Positions 7,893 through 20,208 are shown, counted from the stretch's first letter. The stretch: 64,000 nt of DNA from Streptomyces virginiae (GCF_000720455.1 NZ_JOAK01000005.1:124001-188000), one strand, 5' to 3'. Numbers and translations: made by a program. Notes: a model not told the origin generated them from the letters alone.

Positions 7893-10525
7893 CGCAGCAG
7901 TACCCCGCCGCCGTTGTCCGTGTCCGCGGGGGCCGCGACCAGGCCCAGTTCGGCCGGGGTCGCCAGCAGCGGGTGCGTCGGCAGGATGCGGACCGTGTAG
8001 CCGAAGGGCCCGGTGCGGTCGAGGGCGAGCGGCCCCTCGTACACCCAGCGGCCCTCCAGGTCGGGACCGGTGGCCGGCTTGAGCGGGAAGGTCCGCCCGT
8101 CCCGGATCACGTCCTGCGGGTCCACCCGGCCCGCGACCGCCTGCACCTCCACGTCCTCGGGCGCGAGGGAGTCCAGGGACACCTGCACCCGCAGCGTGAG
8201 GGTGGACCCCAGCTCGGCGGTGCCGTTCACGGGAGCCGCGGCCAGCGCCTCCACGTGCTCGACGCCGACCCGCGGCCACGCCGCCCGGACCCGGCCCTTC
8301 CACCAGGCGAGGTCCCGCGCCGCGTCGGCGGTGAGGGCGCGGTGGGCGAGCGCGGCCGGCGCGTACAGCCGCTCCACGTACTCGCGCACCATCCGTCCGG
8401 CGAGGACCTTCGGCCCCAGCGACACGAGCGTGCGCCGGACCATCTCGATCCACCGCACCGGGAGCCCGGCGCGCCCGGCCCGGTCGTAGAAGCGGGGCGC
8501 GACCCGGCCCTCGATCAACTCGTAGAGGGCGCTCGCCTCCAGGTGGTCCCGGCGGTCCTCGTCCGCACCGAGCCCGTCGGCGGTCGGGATGGCCCAGCCG
8601 AAGTCCGGCTCGAACCACTCGTCCCACCACCCGTCCAGGACGGACAGGTTGAGACAGCCGTTCAGCGCGGCCTTCATCCCGCTCGTACCGCACGCCTCCA
8701 GCGGGCGCAGCGGGTTGTTCAGCCAGACGTCACAGCCCGGGTAGAGCTTCTGCGCCATGGCCATGCCGTAGTCGGGCAGGAAGACGATCCGGTGGCGCAC
8801 CCTCGGGTCGTCCGCGAAGCGCACCAGTTCCTGCACGAGCCGCTTGCCGCCGTCGTCGGCCGGGTGCGCCTTGCCCGCCACGACGATCTGCACGGGCCGC
8901 TCCGGGTCCAGCAGCAGTCTGCGCAGCCGGTCCGGGTCGCGCAGCATCAGCGTCAGCCGCTTGTACGAGGGCACGCGCCGGGCGAAGCCGATGGTCAGCA
9001 CGTCGGGGTCGAGTACGGAGTCCACCCAGCCCAGTTCGGCGGCGGCGGCCCCGCGCTGGAGCCACGAGGCCCGCAGCCGGTCCCGCACCTCCTGCACCAG
9101 CTGCTCGCGCAGCACCCGGCGCAGGTCCCACACGTCCTGGTCGGGGATGTCGGCGACCGCGTCCCAGCGCCGCGAGCCGCCGACCGACAGGGCGTCCTCG
9201 GTGCGGCCCGCTCCGATCTGGCGGGCGCCGAGCCGGACGACCTCGGGTGCCACCCAGGTCGGGGCGTGGACGCCGTTGGTCACGGAGGTGATGGGCACGT
9301 CGGCCGGGTCGAAGCCGGGCCACAGCCCGGCGAACATCTCCCGGCTGACCGCGCCGTGCAGGGTGGACACGCCGTTGGCCCGCTGGGCCAGCCGCAGTCC
9401 CATCACCGCCATGTTGAACACGCCTGGGTCGCCGCCGGGGAAGGACTCCGCGCCGAGTTCCAGGATCCGCTCGACCGGTACCCCGGCCAGCTCCCCGCCC
9501 TCGCCGAAGTGCCGGGCGACCAGGCTCCGCTCGAAGCGGTCGATCCCGGCCGGGACGGGGGTGTGCGTGGTGAACACGGTCCCGGCGCGCACCGCCTCGA
9601 CGGCGGCGTCGAAGCCGAGGCCCCGCTCCCGCTCCAGTTCCCTTATGCGCTCCAGCCCCAGGAAGCCGGCGTGGCCCTCGTTGGTGTGGAAGACCTCGGG
9701 CTCGGGATGGCCGGTGATCCCGCAGTAGGCGCGCACCGCGCGCACCCCGCCGATGCCGAGCAGCATCTCCTGGAGGAGCCGGTGGTCGCTGCCGCCGCCG
9801 TAGAGCCGGTCGGTCACCTCGCGTGCGGCGGCGTCGTTGTCCTCGACGTCGGAGTCCAGGAGCAGCAGGGGTACGCGCCCGACGCGTGCCTGCCAGATGT
9901 GGGCGTGCAGGGCGCGGCCGCCGGGCAGGGTCAGCGAGACGCGGGCGGGGGTGCCGTCGTCCTGGCGGAGCAGGCCGAGCGGGAGTTCGTTGGGGTCGAG
10001 GACGGGATAGTGCTCCTGCTGCCAGCCGTCGCGGGAGAGCGACTGGCGGAAGTAGCCGTGCCGGTAGAGGAGTCCCACGCCGATGAGCGGGACCCCGAGG
10101 TCGCTGGCGGCCTTCAGGTGGTCCCCGGCGAGGATGCCGAGGCCGCCGGAGTACTGGGGCAGGGCGGCGGTGATGCCGAATTCGGGGGAGAAGTAGGCGA
10201 TGGCGGCGGGCAGTTCCGCGCCGTTCTCCCGGCTCTGGTACCACCTCCCGCCGTTCACGTAGTCATCGAGGTCGGCGGCGGCGACGGCGAGGCGCCGCAG
10301 GAACCGGCGGTCTGCGGCCAGTTCCTCGAGCCTGGCGGCGGAGACCGTGCCGAGCAGCCGGACGGGATCTCCGCCGGCGGCCTGCCAGCCCTCGGGGTCG
10401 ACGGATTGGAAGAGTTCGCGGGTCTCGGCATGCCACGACCAGCGCAGGTTGCGCGCGAGATCGGTGAGCGGCAGCAGGGATTCCGGGAGGACGGGGCGCA
10501 CGGTGAATCGACGGATAGCCTTCAC
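7889..10525 (-). CDS. glgP: glycogen/alpha-glucan phosphorylase (GT35, DUF3417 type)
   Basis: Releases glucose-1-phosphate from alpha-1,4-glucan using inorganic phosphate and pyridoxal phosphate. The 878-residue length suits the actinobacterial DUF3417-containing type. The N-terminus (RRFTVRPVLPESLLPLTDLARNLRWSWH) is the DUF3417 region; ICGITGHPEPEVFHTNEGHAG and TVFTTHTPVPAGIDRF are phosphorylase core motifs. The cofactor lysine sits in ACGTSGMKAALNG, after NNPLRPLEA. The GTG at 10525 (VKAIRRFTV) is chosen for the domain boundary and the AAGGTGGAA upstream. Divergent from the glgE cluster, which makes the glucan it degrades. Its stop codon is part of a palindromic repeat. Confidence 0.93.
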   Translation of the reverse strand: MKAIRRFTVRPVLPESLLPLTDLARNLRWSWHAETRELFQSVDPEGWQAAGGDPVRLLGTVSAARLEELAADRRFLRRLAVAAADLDDYVNGGRWYQSRENGAELPAAIAYFSPEFGITAALPQYSGGLGILAGDHLKAASDLGVPLIGVGLLYRHGYFRQSLSRDGWQQEHYPVLDPNELPLGLLRQDDGTPARVSLTLPGGRALHAHIWQARVGRVPLLLLDSDVEDNDAAAREVTDRLYGGGSDHRLLQEMLLGIGGVRAVRAYCGITGHPEPEVFHTNEGHAGFLGLERIRELERERGLGFDAAVEAVRAGTVFTTHTPVPAGIDRFERSLVARHFGEGGELAGVPVERILELGAESFPGGDPGVFNMAVMGLRLAQRANGVSTLHGAVSREMFAGLWPGFDPADVPITSVTNGVHAPTWVAPEVVRLGARQIGAGRTEDALSVGGSRRWDAVADIPDQDVWDLRRVLREQLVQEVRDRLRASWLQRGAAAAELGWVDSVLDPDVLTIGFARRVPSYKRLTLMLRDPDRLRRLLLDPERPVQIVVAGKAHPADDGGKRLVQELVRFADDPRVRHRIVFLPDYGMAMAQKLYPGCDVWLNNPLRPLEACGTSGMKAALNGCLNLSVLDGWWDEWFEPDFGWAIPTADGLGADEDRRDHLEASALYELIEGRVAPRFYDRAGRAGLPVRWIEMVRRTLVSLGPKVLAGRMVREYVERLYAPAALAHRALTADAARDLAWWKGRVRAAWPRVGVEHVEALAAAPVNGTAELGSTLTLRVQVSLDSLAPEDVEVQAVAGRVDPQDVIRDGRTFPLKPATGPDLEGRWVYEGPLALDRTGPFGYTVRILPTHPLLATPAELGLVAAPADTDNGGGVLLR

Positions 10526-10687
10526 ACGTTCCACCTTCGCAGGGGATTGCGGATCGGAGCGGCCGCACCACGCTGTGCACCCGCGCATCACCCCGGGAAG
10601 GCTAGCGACGCCCCCGCATTCCGGCCATGCCGCCTGCGGCGGGCGGCGTGGTCCGGGGGGTGCGGGTGGCCGGGTAGGCGGGCTTCG

Positions 10688-11475
10688 GTGAGTCGCCGGA
10701 CCGGCCGGTGCGCGTCGCGGCTGGACGTCGCCTCGCCGGCCCCGCTCACCGGTGTCGCCGAGTCCGAGGTGGCAGCGGTGTTCCACGGCGCAGCGCCTGA
10801 CGGGATCCTGCTCCGGCGGCTCTCGCGCCCCCAGGGGGTCCATGTGGCGGACCTGTTCGCGGCGGCCGGGGTGGCCGTCCCCGACGGCCTGGCGGCGCTG
10901 GACGCGAGCGCCGGGTGGAGCGTTCCCCGGCCCGTACGGCATGCGCCGGCCCTGGCGCCCGAGCAGCGGGCGGCGGGCGGCGGGCGGCGGGCGGCGGTGC
11001 GCCGGTGCGCATGGCGCGGAACCGGAACCTCAGCCGGTCGGCGACGGCCAGGACCTTTCTGCTGCCCACCGGCCGGTACCAGGGAGTGTCCGCGCAGTAG
11101 CACCGACCGCCCGGAGGGCGGGCGCGGCGGGGTCCGGTGCGTGCGATTGCAAGGCGGAGGAGCCCCCCGCGTACCGGACGTACGCGGGAGCCCCGACAAC
11201 GCGGCGAGGCCCGGTGCCGGGCACGCGGGCCCGGCACGATCCGAAAGACACGCCCCGGGTCGCCTCCGGCTACGGGCGGGTCGGCCACGGCAGCGAGCCG
11301 CTGCCCCCGGAGCTCGTTGCCGACTTCGCAGCCGTCCTCGGGCGTCCCGGCCGGCAGGCCGGCGGCGCTGACGGGCATGGCGCCGTGCCCCGCCGCCGCC
11401 GCGGAGCCGGAGCCTTCCGTCGACGTCCCGGCCGAGCTCGTCCGGGACGTCCGCCGGCTCACGGCCGACCGCGCC
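10688..11475 (+). pseudogene. decayed XRE/helix-turn-helix regulator, interrupted by a repeat element
   Basis: Pieces of one protein can be read across different frames. Frame 2 gives AESEVAAVFHGAAPDGILLRR...HVADLFAAAGVAVPDGLAALDA (about 10756-10940). Another frame gives VRMARNRNLSRSATARTFLLPTGRY (to about 11078). After an inserted ~180 bp, frame 3 gives GYGRVGHGSEPLPPELVADFAAVL, then a +1 shift near 11340 gives GVPAG...AALTGMAP and VPAELVRDVRRLTADR (to about 11475). From memory this order matches a common Streptomyces HTH-regulator family. The insertion starts exactly where the repeat copy at 11079 begins. Start and exact ends are uncertain. Confidence 0.5.
11079..11125. repeat. CTAG-type palindromic mini-element, copy B (left half only)
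   Basis: Forty-two of these 47 bases match the left part of the copy at 37934-38009, including GGGAGTGTCCGC, CAGTAGC and the CCGCCC-GGA-GGGCGG hairpin. The expected right terminus is absent. It interrupts the decayed regulator immediately after its LLPTGRY codons. A further perfect hairpin, CCCGCGTAC (11166-11174) / GTACGCGGG (11180-11188), lies in the same inserted stretch. Confidence 0.65.
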
Positions 11476-11534
11476 CGGTGCGGAGCCCCGGTCCGGCTCG
11501 GACCGGTAGGTCTCCGGCACCTGCGGCAGGAGGG

Positions 11535-11700
11535 TGCGGTCCCGTGCGCACGGAGCCCCGGCAGCGTCCCGCGCACCGGGCGCCCACCCGGTCGGCCTCG
11601 GCGCCGGGCCGGGCCCACGCGGTGACGCCGAGCGGCGGCCCGGAGGCGGCATCGGGCCTGCGGTCCCGTGCGCACGGAGCGCCGGCAGCGTCCCGCGCAC
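11535..11700. repeat. 42-bp direct repeat, two copies
   Basis: Positions 11535-11576 and 11659-11700 are identical except for one base (both start TGCGGTCCCGTGCGCACGGA). The copies are 82 bp apart in non-coding DNA downstream of the decayed regulator. The 11476-12125 stretch holds no recognisable gene; with the pentamer tract below it looks like degenerate, repeat-built sequence. Confidence 0.8.
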
Positions 11701-11716
11701 GACGGCCGTCGCCACG

Positions 11717-11755
11717 CCACGGCACGGCACGGCACGGCACGGCACGGCACGGCAC
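11717..11755. repeat. GGCAC pentanucleotide tandem repeat (about 7 units)
   Basis: A run of seven perfect GGCAC units flanked by partial copies. The unit is not a multiple of three and no reading frame here is credible, so it is a simple-sequence tract. A short GGCGGGC followed by a T-run (11761-11773) directly after it could act as a weak terminator for transcription coming from the left. Confidence 0.85.
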
Positions 11756-12125
11756 GCCAAGGCGGGCTTTTTTCGGCCACATCTCTCAAATCCTGTGAAA
11801 CAGGGGTCACTCCCACCCCACGGCGCCGGCGACCCGCTGTCTCCCGTACCCCCGCGCGGGTGGTTCCCGAGAGGCTCCGGAGACCGCTGTGACCGATGAT
11901 TCGGGCTCCTACGTCACCTAGTCCCAGCCGACTTGACGGAGCCCCGCCGGATGTCGAGCGGAGCCTTGGTATTGCCCGTGCCACTACGTACGAGTAGTTA
12001 ACCAAGTGCGCGGATTGGGCGGGAGGAGAGTGGGAAGGGCTCCCCGGGTACACGTGGTACACGCACGGCGCACCCGCCCACAAACCCTCTCCCCGCCACC
12101 CGAGTGAACGCGGACAGGAGCGGCC

Positions 12126-12254
12126 ATGCCCGCAGCCCAGCCGTCTCTTGAGCGGCTAGAAACAGAGCGAACAGAGCGTGCACTACCAGTCGTGATACCG
12201 GCTGGCCTGTTGTCACCGAGCCCTGCGAACTGCCCCCAGGTGATCCCATCATGA
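12126..12254 (+). CDS. 42-codon upstream ORF translationally coupled to glgE
   Basis: ATG at 12126 with a good ribosome binding site (AGGAG, 5 nt upstream). It encodes 42 residues beginning MPAAQPSLERLETERTER and ending NCPQVIPS. Its TGA (12252-12254) overlaps the glgE ATG (12251-12253) in an ATGA junction, the same arrangement as glgE/treS. No domain or membrane segment is apparent. It may be a leader peptide that sets glgE translation by coupling, or a former N-terminal extension of GlgE now out of frame: from memory the S. coelicolor protein also starts with MPA before [11 protein letters not shown]. It is too short for most gene callers. Confidence 0.55.
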   Translation: MPAAQPSLERLETERTERALPVVIPAGLLSPSPANCPQVIPS

Positions 12255-14241
12255 TCGGTCGCATTCCCGTGCTGGACGTCCGCCCCGCCGTCGACTGCGG
12301 CGCCAGACCCGCCAAGGCGGTCGTGGACGAGGTCTTCGAGATCTCCGCCACCGTGTTCCGCGAAGGACACGACGCCCTCTCCGCCCACGTCGTCCTGCGT
12401 GATCCGAAGGGGCGGCTGCGGCCCCCCGTGCCGATGAGCGAACTCGCTCCCGGCACCGACCGGTGGGGCGCCCGGGTCTCCGCCGAGGTCGAGGGGAGGT
12501 GGACGTACACCGTCGAGGCGTGGAGCGACCCGGTGGGCACCTGGCGGGCCCATGCCGCGATCAAGATCCCCGCCGGGATCGACACCGGGCTGGTGCTGCT
12601 GGAGGGCTCGGAGCTCTACGAGCGGGCCGCCGCCCGGATCCCCAAGCGCGACGGCCGCGAGGCCGTCCTGGCCGCCGCCGACATCATGCGGGACGAGGAC
12701 CTGCCGGCCGCCGAGCGGTACGAGGCCGCCCTCGCCCCCGCGGTGACCGCCGCGCTCGCCAGGCGCCCCTACCGGGAGCTGGTCACCGCGTCCAAGCCGC
12801 TGCCCGTGATCGTCGAGCGCAAGCGGGCCCTCTTCGGCTCCTGGTACGAGATGTTCCCGCGCTCCGAGGGAGCGGTGGTGGAGCCCGGCGAGGCTCCGGT
12901 CAGCGGCACCTTCCGGACCGCCGCCGAGCGGCTGCCCGCGATCGCCGCGATGGGCTTCGACGTGGTCTACCTGCCGCCCATCCACCCGATCGGCAGCACC
13001 TACCGGAAGGGCCCGAACAACACGCTCTCCGCCGGGAGTTGGGATCCGGGCGTGCCGTGGGCCATCGGCTCCACCGAGGGCGGGCACGAGGCGGTCCACC
13101 CCGAACTGGGCACCATCGAGGACTTCGACGCCTTCGTCGCGCGCGCCCGCGAGCTGCGCATGGAGATCGCGCTGGACTTCGCCCTGCAGTGCTCCCCCGA
13201 CCACCCGTGGGTGGAGAAGCACCCGGAGTGGTTCCGCCACCGCGCCGACGGGACGATCGCGTACGCCGAGAACCCGCCGAAGAAGTACCAGGACATCTAC
13301 CCGGTCCACTTCGACACCGACATGGCCGGCATCGTCGAGGAGACCTGCCGGATCCTGCGGCACTGGATGGACCACGGGGTGCGCATCTTCCGTGTCGACA
13401 ACCCGCACACCAAGCCGGTCGTCTTCTGGCAGAAGGTGATCGCGGACATCAACAAGTCCGACCCGGACGTGATCTTCCTGGCGGAGGCCTTCACCCGGCC
13501 CGCGATGATGCGCGCGCTCGCCGCCGTCGGCTTCCAGCAGTCGTACACGTACTTCACCTGGCGCAACACCAAGGCCGAGCTGACCGAGTACCTGACCGAG
13601 CTGTCCGCCACCGCCTCCGCCTCGGTGATGCGGCCGAACTTCTTCGTGAACACGCCCGACATCCTGCACGAGTACCTCCAGAAGGGCGGCCGTCCCGCCT
13701 TCGAGGTGCGCGCGGTCCTCGCCGCCACCATGTCGCCCACCTGGGGGATCTACTCCGGCTACGAGCTGTGCGAGAACACGCCGGTGCGCGAGGGCAGCGA
13801 GGAGTACCTGAACTCCGAGAAGTACGAGTTCCGGCCGCGCGACTGGGCCGCCGCCGACCGCGAGGGCCGCACCATCGCCCCGCTGATCACCGCCCTGAAC
13901 CGGCTGCGCCGGCGCAACCCCGCGCTCCAGCAGCTGCGCGACATCCACTTCCACCCGACCGACAACGAACAGGTGATCGCCTATTCGAAGCACGCGGGCG
14001 CCAATTCCGTACTGGTGGTCGTCAACCTCGATCCGCACCACACCCAGGAGGCGACGGTCTCGTTGGACATGCCGGTACTCGGCCTCGACTGGCACGGGTC
14101 CCTCGCGGTGCGCGACGAGCTCACCGGCGAGACCTATCACTGGGGCAGGGCGAACTACGTGCGCCTAGAGCCGGGCCGCACGCCCGCGCACGTACTGGCC
14201 GCTCTGCGACCGTCCCCGCCCACCGGAGGGTCACCCACCAC

Positions 14242-14245
<4 letters not shown>
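12251..14245 (+). CDS. glgE: alpha-1,4-glucan:maltose-1-phosphate maltosyltransferase
   Basis: Transfers maltosyl units from maltose-1-phosphate to the non-reducing end of alpha-1,4-glucan (GH13_3). It is the polymerising step of the trehalose-to-glucan route. The 664-residue protein has the N-terminal GlgE domain ([11 protein letters not shown]), then the GH13 barrel with [12 protein letters not shown], the nucleophile Asp383 in FRVDNPHTK, the acid/base Glu412 in [10 protein letters not shown], and the [12 protein letters not shown] segment typical of the family. The ATG at 12251 overlaps the stop of a small upstream ORF and its own stop overlaps treS by ATGA, so the genes are co-translated. 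Confidence 0.96.
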
Positions 14246-15960
<1,715 letters not shown>

Positions 15961-15993
15961 CCGGCACGGTCACAGGCGGACACGCCTCGACCA

Positions 15994-16031
15994 AGGGGCG
16001 GGCGGCTCGAACGGGTCAATCGCCCGCCCCT
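15994..16031 (+). terminator. hairpin between treS and pep2
   Basis: AGGGGCGGGCG (15994-16004) pairs perfectly with CGCCCGCCCCT (16021-16031) across a 16-nt loop, 33 nt after the treS stop. It could end or attenuate the glgE-treS transcript, giving pep2-glgB partly independent expression from the ~107 bp that follow. Confidence 0.6.
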
Positions 16032-16137
16032 GTACGGATCATCCTGACCCGACACTCGCACATGCCGGAGAAGCAACTGCCGCGCATCCGGGACACTCTG
16101 CGCATTCTGTGACGGCCCGGGGAAAGGACGCGACGCC

Positions 16138-17589
16138 ATGTCGGAGGCTGCATCCGCCCGGAGCCGGCTCACTGCCGACCGGGCCGCCGGGATCGCCCCG
16201 CTGGAACCGATGCTGCGGGCCTGGCTGCCCGCCCAGCGCTGGTTCGCGGGCAAGGGCCGGGCCATCAGCAGACTCACGACCGTCTCGGCGGCCGACCTGC
16301 TGCCCCCCGGCTCCACCCCCGGACTGCTGCACGTGCTCCTCGACGTGGACGGGGACTGCTACCAGCTGCTGCTGGGCATCCGCCCGTCCCTGCCGCCCGC
16401 CCTCGCGCCCACCCTGATCGGCCACGCCGAGGAGGGGCCGTACGCCGGCCGCGTGATCTACGAGGCGCTGGGGGACCCCCGGCTCGCGGCCATGCTGCTG
16501 GAACGGCTGCGCTCCCCCGGGGCGCTCGGCCCGCTGCGCTTCGACCGGGACCCGGCCACGCCCATCCCGGCGGGGCTCACTCCCCGGCCGCTGTCCGGGG
16601 AACAGACGAACTCCTCCCTGATCTACGGAGATTCGTTCATCCTGAAGGTCTTCCGCCGGGTCGGCCCCGGCGTCAACCCGGACCTGGAGCTGCCCAGGGC
16701 GCTGGCCGCCGCCGGCTGCGCGCGGGTGCCGGCGCCCGTCGCCTGGTACGAGGCCGAGCCGCCCGGCGGCGAAGCGCTGACCCTGGGGGTGCTCCAGCCG
16801 TACCTGCGCGGCTCCGACGACGGCTGGCAGCTCGCACTGCGTCGGCTCGGCGCCGGCGAGGACTTCACCGCCGAGGCGCACGCGCTCGGCCGGGCCACGG
16901 CCGAGGTGCACAGCGCGCTCGCCGCGGCCCTGCCCACCGTCGCGCTCGGCCCCGAGCAGACCGCCCGGCTGGCCGCCGGGATGACGGCTCGACTGGCGGC
17001 CACCGCCCGGGAGGTGGCGGCGCTGCGGCCCTACGAGGCCGGGCTGCGGGGGGCGTTCGACGCACTGGCCGCGTCCCGCGGGACGGGGGTGGCGGCCCAG
17101 CGCATCCACGGTGACCTCCATCTGGGTCAGACCCTGCGCACCCTGGACGGCAGCTGGTCGTTGATCGACTTCGAGGGCGAGCCGGCCCGGCCCCTGGCCG
17201 ACCGGCGCCGCCCCGAACCGGCGGTGCGCGACATCGCCGGGATACTGCGTTCCTTCGACTACGCCGCCCGCTCGCACCGGCCGTTCGCCCCCGCCTGGGC
17301 GGACGACTGCCGGGCGGCCTTCTGCGAGGGCTACGCCCGCACCACCGGCCGGGACCCGCGCGAGGACCCCGTACTGCTGCGGGCGTACGAGACCGACAAG
17401 GCCGTGTACGAGGCCCGTTACGAGTCCCGGCACCGTCCCGACTGGCTGCACGTCCCGATGGCCGCGATCCGGCGGCTCTCGGAGCCCGCGCGGCCCGCCC
17501 ACCGCGTGCCGCCGACCCCGCCCGCCCCGGGCACCCTCTCCGCCCACCCGCTTCCCCACCCGAAGCCCCCGAGGAGGCCGCTCGCGTGA
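16138..17589 (+). CDS. pep2: maltokinase
   Basis: ATP-dependent kinase making maltose-1-phosphate, the GlgE donor. The 483-residue protein has the N-terminal maltokinase cap ([17 protein letters not shown]) and an aminoglycoside-phosphotransferase-like C-lobe with [10 protein letters not shown] (catalytic Asp326) and [11 protein letters not shown] (metal-binding Asp). The start at 16138 follows AAAGGACGCGACGCC. The C-terminal ~35 residues are a Pro-rich tail ([19 protein letters not shown]). Its stop overlaps the glgB GTG by 4 bp (GTGA), so kinase and branching enzyme are coupled. Also called mak. Confidence 0.94.
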   Translation: MSEAASARSRLTADRAAGIAPLEPMLRAWLPAQRWFAGKGRAISRLTTVSAADLLPPGSTPGLLHVLLDVDGDCYQLLLGIRPSLPPALAPTLIGHAEEGPYAGRVIYEALGDPRLAAMLLERLRSPGALGPLRFDRDPATPIPAGLTPRPLSGEQTNSSLIYGDSFILKVFRRVGPGVNPDLELPRALAAAGCARVPAPVAWYEAEPPGGEALTLGVLQPYLRGSDDGWQLALRRLGAGEDFTAEAHALGRATAEVHSALAAALPTVALGPEQTARLAAGMTARLAATAREVAALRPYEAGLRGAFDALAASRGTGVAAQRIHGDLHLGQTLRTLDGSWSLIDFEGEPARPLADRRRPEPAVRDIAGILRSFDYAARSHRPFAPAWADDCRAAFCEGYARTTGRDPREDPVLLRAYETDKAVYEARYESRHRPDWLHVPMAAIRRLSEPARPAHRVPPTPPAPGTLSAHPLPHPKPPRRPLA

Positions 17590-19874
17590 GCGCCGCACGA
17601 CAGCCGTCACCGACCGTCCGCGACGATGCCGCACCCGCCCCGGCGGCGGCCAAGAAGCCCCGCACTCCCCGGGCCCGCCGCGCCGCCCCTCCGCACGGGG
17701 TCCGGCCGGCGCCGGTGCTCGGCTCCGAGGAACGGGCCCGGCTGCTGGAGGGCCGCCACCACGACCCGCACGCGGTACTGGGCGCGCGCACCCAGCGCGG
17801 CGGGGTGGCCTTCCGGGTGCTGCGCCCCTACGCCAAGGCGGTCACGGTCATCGCCAAGGGGCTGCGGGCCGAGCTCCACGACGACGGCGACGGGCTGTTC
17901 TCGGGGCTGCTGCCGCTGACGGCGGTGCCGGACTACCGGCTGCTGGTGGCGTACGACAACGACGAGATCGAGATCCACGACCCCTACCGGTTCCTGCCCG
18001 CCCTCGGCGAGCTGGACCTGCACCTGATCGGCGAGGGCCGCCACGAGCAGCTGTGGACGGCGCTGGGCGCCCAGCCGATGGAGCACCAGGGCGTGGCGGG
18101 GACCCGGTTCACGGTGTGGGCGCCGAACGCGCAGGGGGTGCGGGTCACCGGGGACTTCTCCTACTGGGACTCCGTCGCCCATCCGATGCGCTCGCTCGGC
18201 GCGAGCGGCGTCTGGGAGCTGTTCCTGCCCGGCGTGGGCGCCGGGACGCTCTACAAGTACGACATCACGCGCCCGGACGGCAGCCACACGCTGCGCGCCG
18301 ACCCGATGGCCCGGTCCGCGGAGGTCCCGCCGGCGAACGCCTCGGTGGTCGCGGCGTCGCAGTACGAGTGGCAGGACGCGGAGTGGATGGCGCGGCGCGG
18401 AGCCCGCGCCCCGCACCAGGCCCCCTTCTCGGTGTACGAGCTGCACCTGGCGTCCTGGCGGCCCGGACTGTCCTACCGGCAGCTCGCCGAGCAGCTCCCC
18501 GCGTACGTCAAGGAGCTGGGCTTCACGCACGTGGAGATGATGCCGGTGGCCGAGCACCCCTTCGGCGGCTCGTGGGGGTACCAGGTCACCGGTTTCTACG
18601 CGCCGACCTCGCGGATGGGCACGCCGGACGACTTCCGCTTCCTCGTGGACTCGCTGCACCGGGCCGGGATCGGCGTGATCGTCGACTGGGTGCCGGCGCA
18701 CTTCCCGCGGGACGAGTGGGCGCTCGCCGAGTTCGACGGGCGGGCGCTGTACGAGCACCAGGACCCGCGGCGGGCCGCGCATCCGGACTGGGGGACGCTG
18801 GAGTTCGACTACGGGCGCAAGGAGGTCCGCAACTTCCTCGTCGCCAACGCCGTGTACTGGTGCGAGGAGTTCCACGTGGACGGGCTGCGCGTGGACGCGG
18901 TGGCCTCGATGCTCTACCTGGACTACTCGCGCAGCGAGGGCGAGTGGACGCCCAACGAGCACGGCGGCCGGGAGAACCTGGACGCGGTGGGGTTCCTGCA
19001 GGAGATGAACGCCACCGTCTACCGGCGCTGCCCGGGGGTGGTGACCATCGCGGAGGAGTCCACCGCCTGGAACGGCGTGACGCGGCCGACGGACGGCGGC
19101 GGGCTGGGCTTCGGGCTGAAGTGGAACATGGGCTGGATGCACGACACCCTGCGCTACATGTCGAAGGAGTCGGTGCACCGCAAGTACCACCACCACGACA
19201 TGACCTTCGGGATGATCTACGCCTTCAGCGAGAACTACGTGCTGCCGATCTCGCACGACGAGGTGGTGCACGGCAAGCGTTCGCTCGTGTCGAAGATGCC
19301 GGGGGGCGACTGGTGGCAGCAGCGGGCCGCGCACCGGGCGTACCTGGGCTTCATGTGGGCCCACCCGGGCAAGCAACTGCTCTTCATGGGGCAGGAGTTC
19401 GCCCAGGGGTCGGAGTGGTCGGAGAGCTACGGGCCGGACTGGTGGCTGCTGGACTCCTCCTATGCGGCGGCCGGCGACCACCGGGGCGTGCGCGACCTCG
19501 TGCGCGACCTGAACCGCACCTACAGGGCGGCGCCGGCGCTGTGGGAACGCGACACCGTGCCGGAGGGCTTCGCCTGGGTGGAGGCGGACGCGGCGGAGGA
19601 CAACGTCTTCGCCTTCCTGCGGTACGCGCAGGACGGCTCGCAGCTGCTGGCGGTGTCCAACTTCTCGCCCGTGGTCCGGCATGGCTACCGGATCGGGGTG
19701 CCGGAGGAGGTGCCGCTGTGGCGTGAGGTCCTCAACACCGACATGGAGGCGTACGGCGGCAGCGGGGTCCACCACGGGCAGGCGCTGCGGCCCGAGCCGG
19801 TGCCGGCCCAGGGCCGCCCGGCGAGCCTGCGGATGACGCTGCCGCCGCTGGCGACGATCTGGCTCAGGCCGTAG
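17586..19874 (+). CDS. glgB: 1,4-alpha-glucan branching enzyme
   Basis: Introduces alpha-1,6 branches into glucan made by GlgE. The 762-residue protein has a Lys/Pro/Ala-rich N-terminal extension (~45 residues), two CBM48-type modules ([28 protein letters not shown]), then the GH13 barrel with [17 protein letters not shown], the nucleophile Asp437 in [12 protein letters not shown], the acid/base Glu490 in TIAEEST, and [11 protein letters not shown]. The GTG start overlaps the pep2 stop; the last 11 bp overlap the convergent thioredoxin gene. Confidence 0.95.
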   Translation: MSAARQPSPTVRDDAAPAPAAAKKPRTPRARRAAPPHGVRPAPVLGSEERARLLEGRHHDPHAVLGARTQRGGVAFRVLRPYAKAVTVIAKGLRAELHDDGDGLFSGLLPLTAVPDYRLLVAYDNDEIEIHDPYRFLPALGELDLHLIGEGRHEQLWTALGAQPMEHQGVAGTRFTVWAPNAQGVRVTGDFSYWDSVAHPMRSLGASGVWELFLPGVGAGTLYKYDITRPDGSHTLRADPMARSAEVPPANASVVAASQYEWQDAEWMARRGARAPHQAPFSVYELHLASWRPGLSYRQLAEQLPAYVKELGFTHVEMMPVAEHPFGGSWGYQVTGFYAPTSRMGTPDDFRFLVDSLHRAGIGVIVDWVPAHFPRDEWALAEFDGRALYEHQDPRRAAHPDWGTLEFDYGRKEVRNFLVANAVYWCEEFHVDGLRVDAVASMLYLDYSRSEGEWTPNEHGGRENLDAVGFLQEMNATVYRRCPGVVTIAEESTAWNGVTRPTDGGGLGFGLKWNMGWMHDTLRYMSKESVHRKYHHHDMTFGMIYAFSENYVLPISHDEVVHGKRSLVSKMPGGDWWQQRAAHRAYLGFMWAHPGKQLLFMGQEFAQGSEWSESYGPDWWLLDSSYAAAGDHRGVRDLVRDLNRTYRAAPALWERDTVPEGFAWVEADAAEDNVFAFLRYAQDGSQLLAVSNFSPVVRHGYRIGVPEEVPLWREVLNTDMEAYGGSGVHHGQALRPEPVPAQGRPASLRMTLPPLATIWLRP

Positions 19875-20208
19875 CGAGCTGGTCCTCCAGTTCCTGCAGG
19901 AGGCGGCGCTTGGGCCGGGCGCCGACCATCTGGCGGACGGGTTCGCCGTCGCGGAAGACGAGCAGGGTCGGCATGGACAGCACCCCGTACCGGGTCACGG
20001 CCTCGGGGTTGCGGTCCGCGTCGATCTGCACGACCTTCAGGCGGTCGGCCTCCTCGGCGGCGATCGCGGACAGCACCGGTGCGAGCTGGCGGCAGGGGCC
20101 GCACCAGTCGGCCGTGAACTCGACGAGGACGGCCCTGCCGCGCTCGGCGAGCACCTCGGCCTCGAAGTCCGTGTCGGTCACCTCGGCCACTCCGTGGGCG
20201 TGCACCAT
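19864..20208 (-). CDS. trxA: thioredoxin
   Basis: Small cytosolic dithiol-disulfide oxidoreductase of 114 residues. The redox motif WCGPC is at residues 35-39, preceded by VLVEFTAD, with the cis-Pro segment [10 protein letters not shown] and the [13 protein letters not shown] strand. It lies 21 bp downstream of a MerR-type regulator on the same strand, so the two are probably one operon, consistent with oxidant-inducible expression. Its 3' end overlaps glgB by 11 bp. Genomes of this type encode several thioredoxins; this is not necessarily the housekeeping one. Confidence 0.93.
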   Translation of the reverse strand: MVHAHGVAEVTDTDFEAEVLAERGRAVLVEFTADWCGPCRQLAPVLSAIAAEEADRLKVVQIDADRNPEAVTRYGVLSMPTLLVFRDGEPVRQMVGARPKRRLLQELEDQLATA

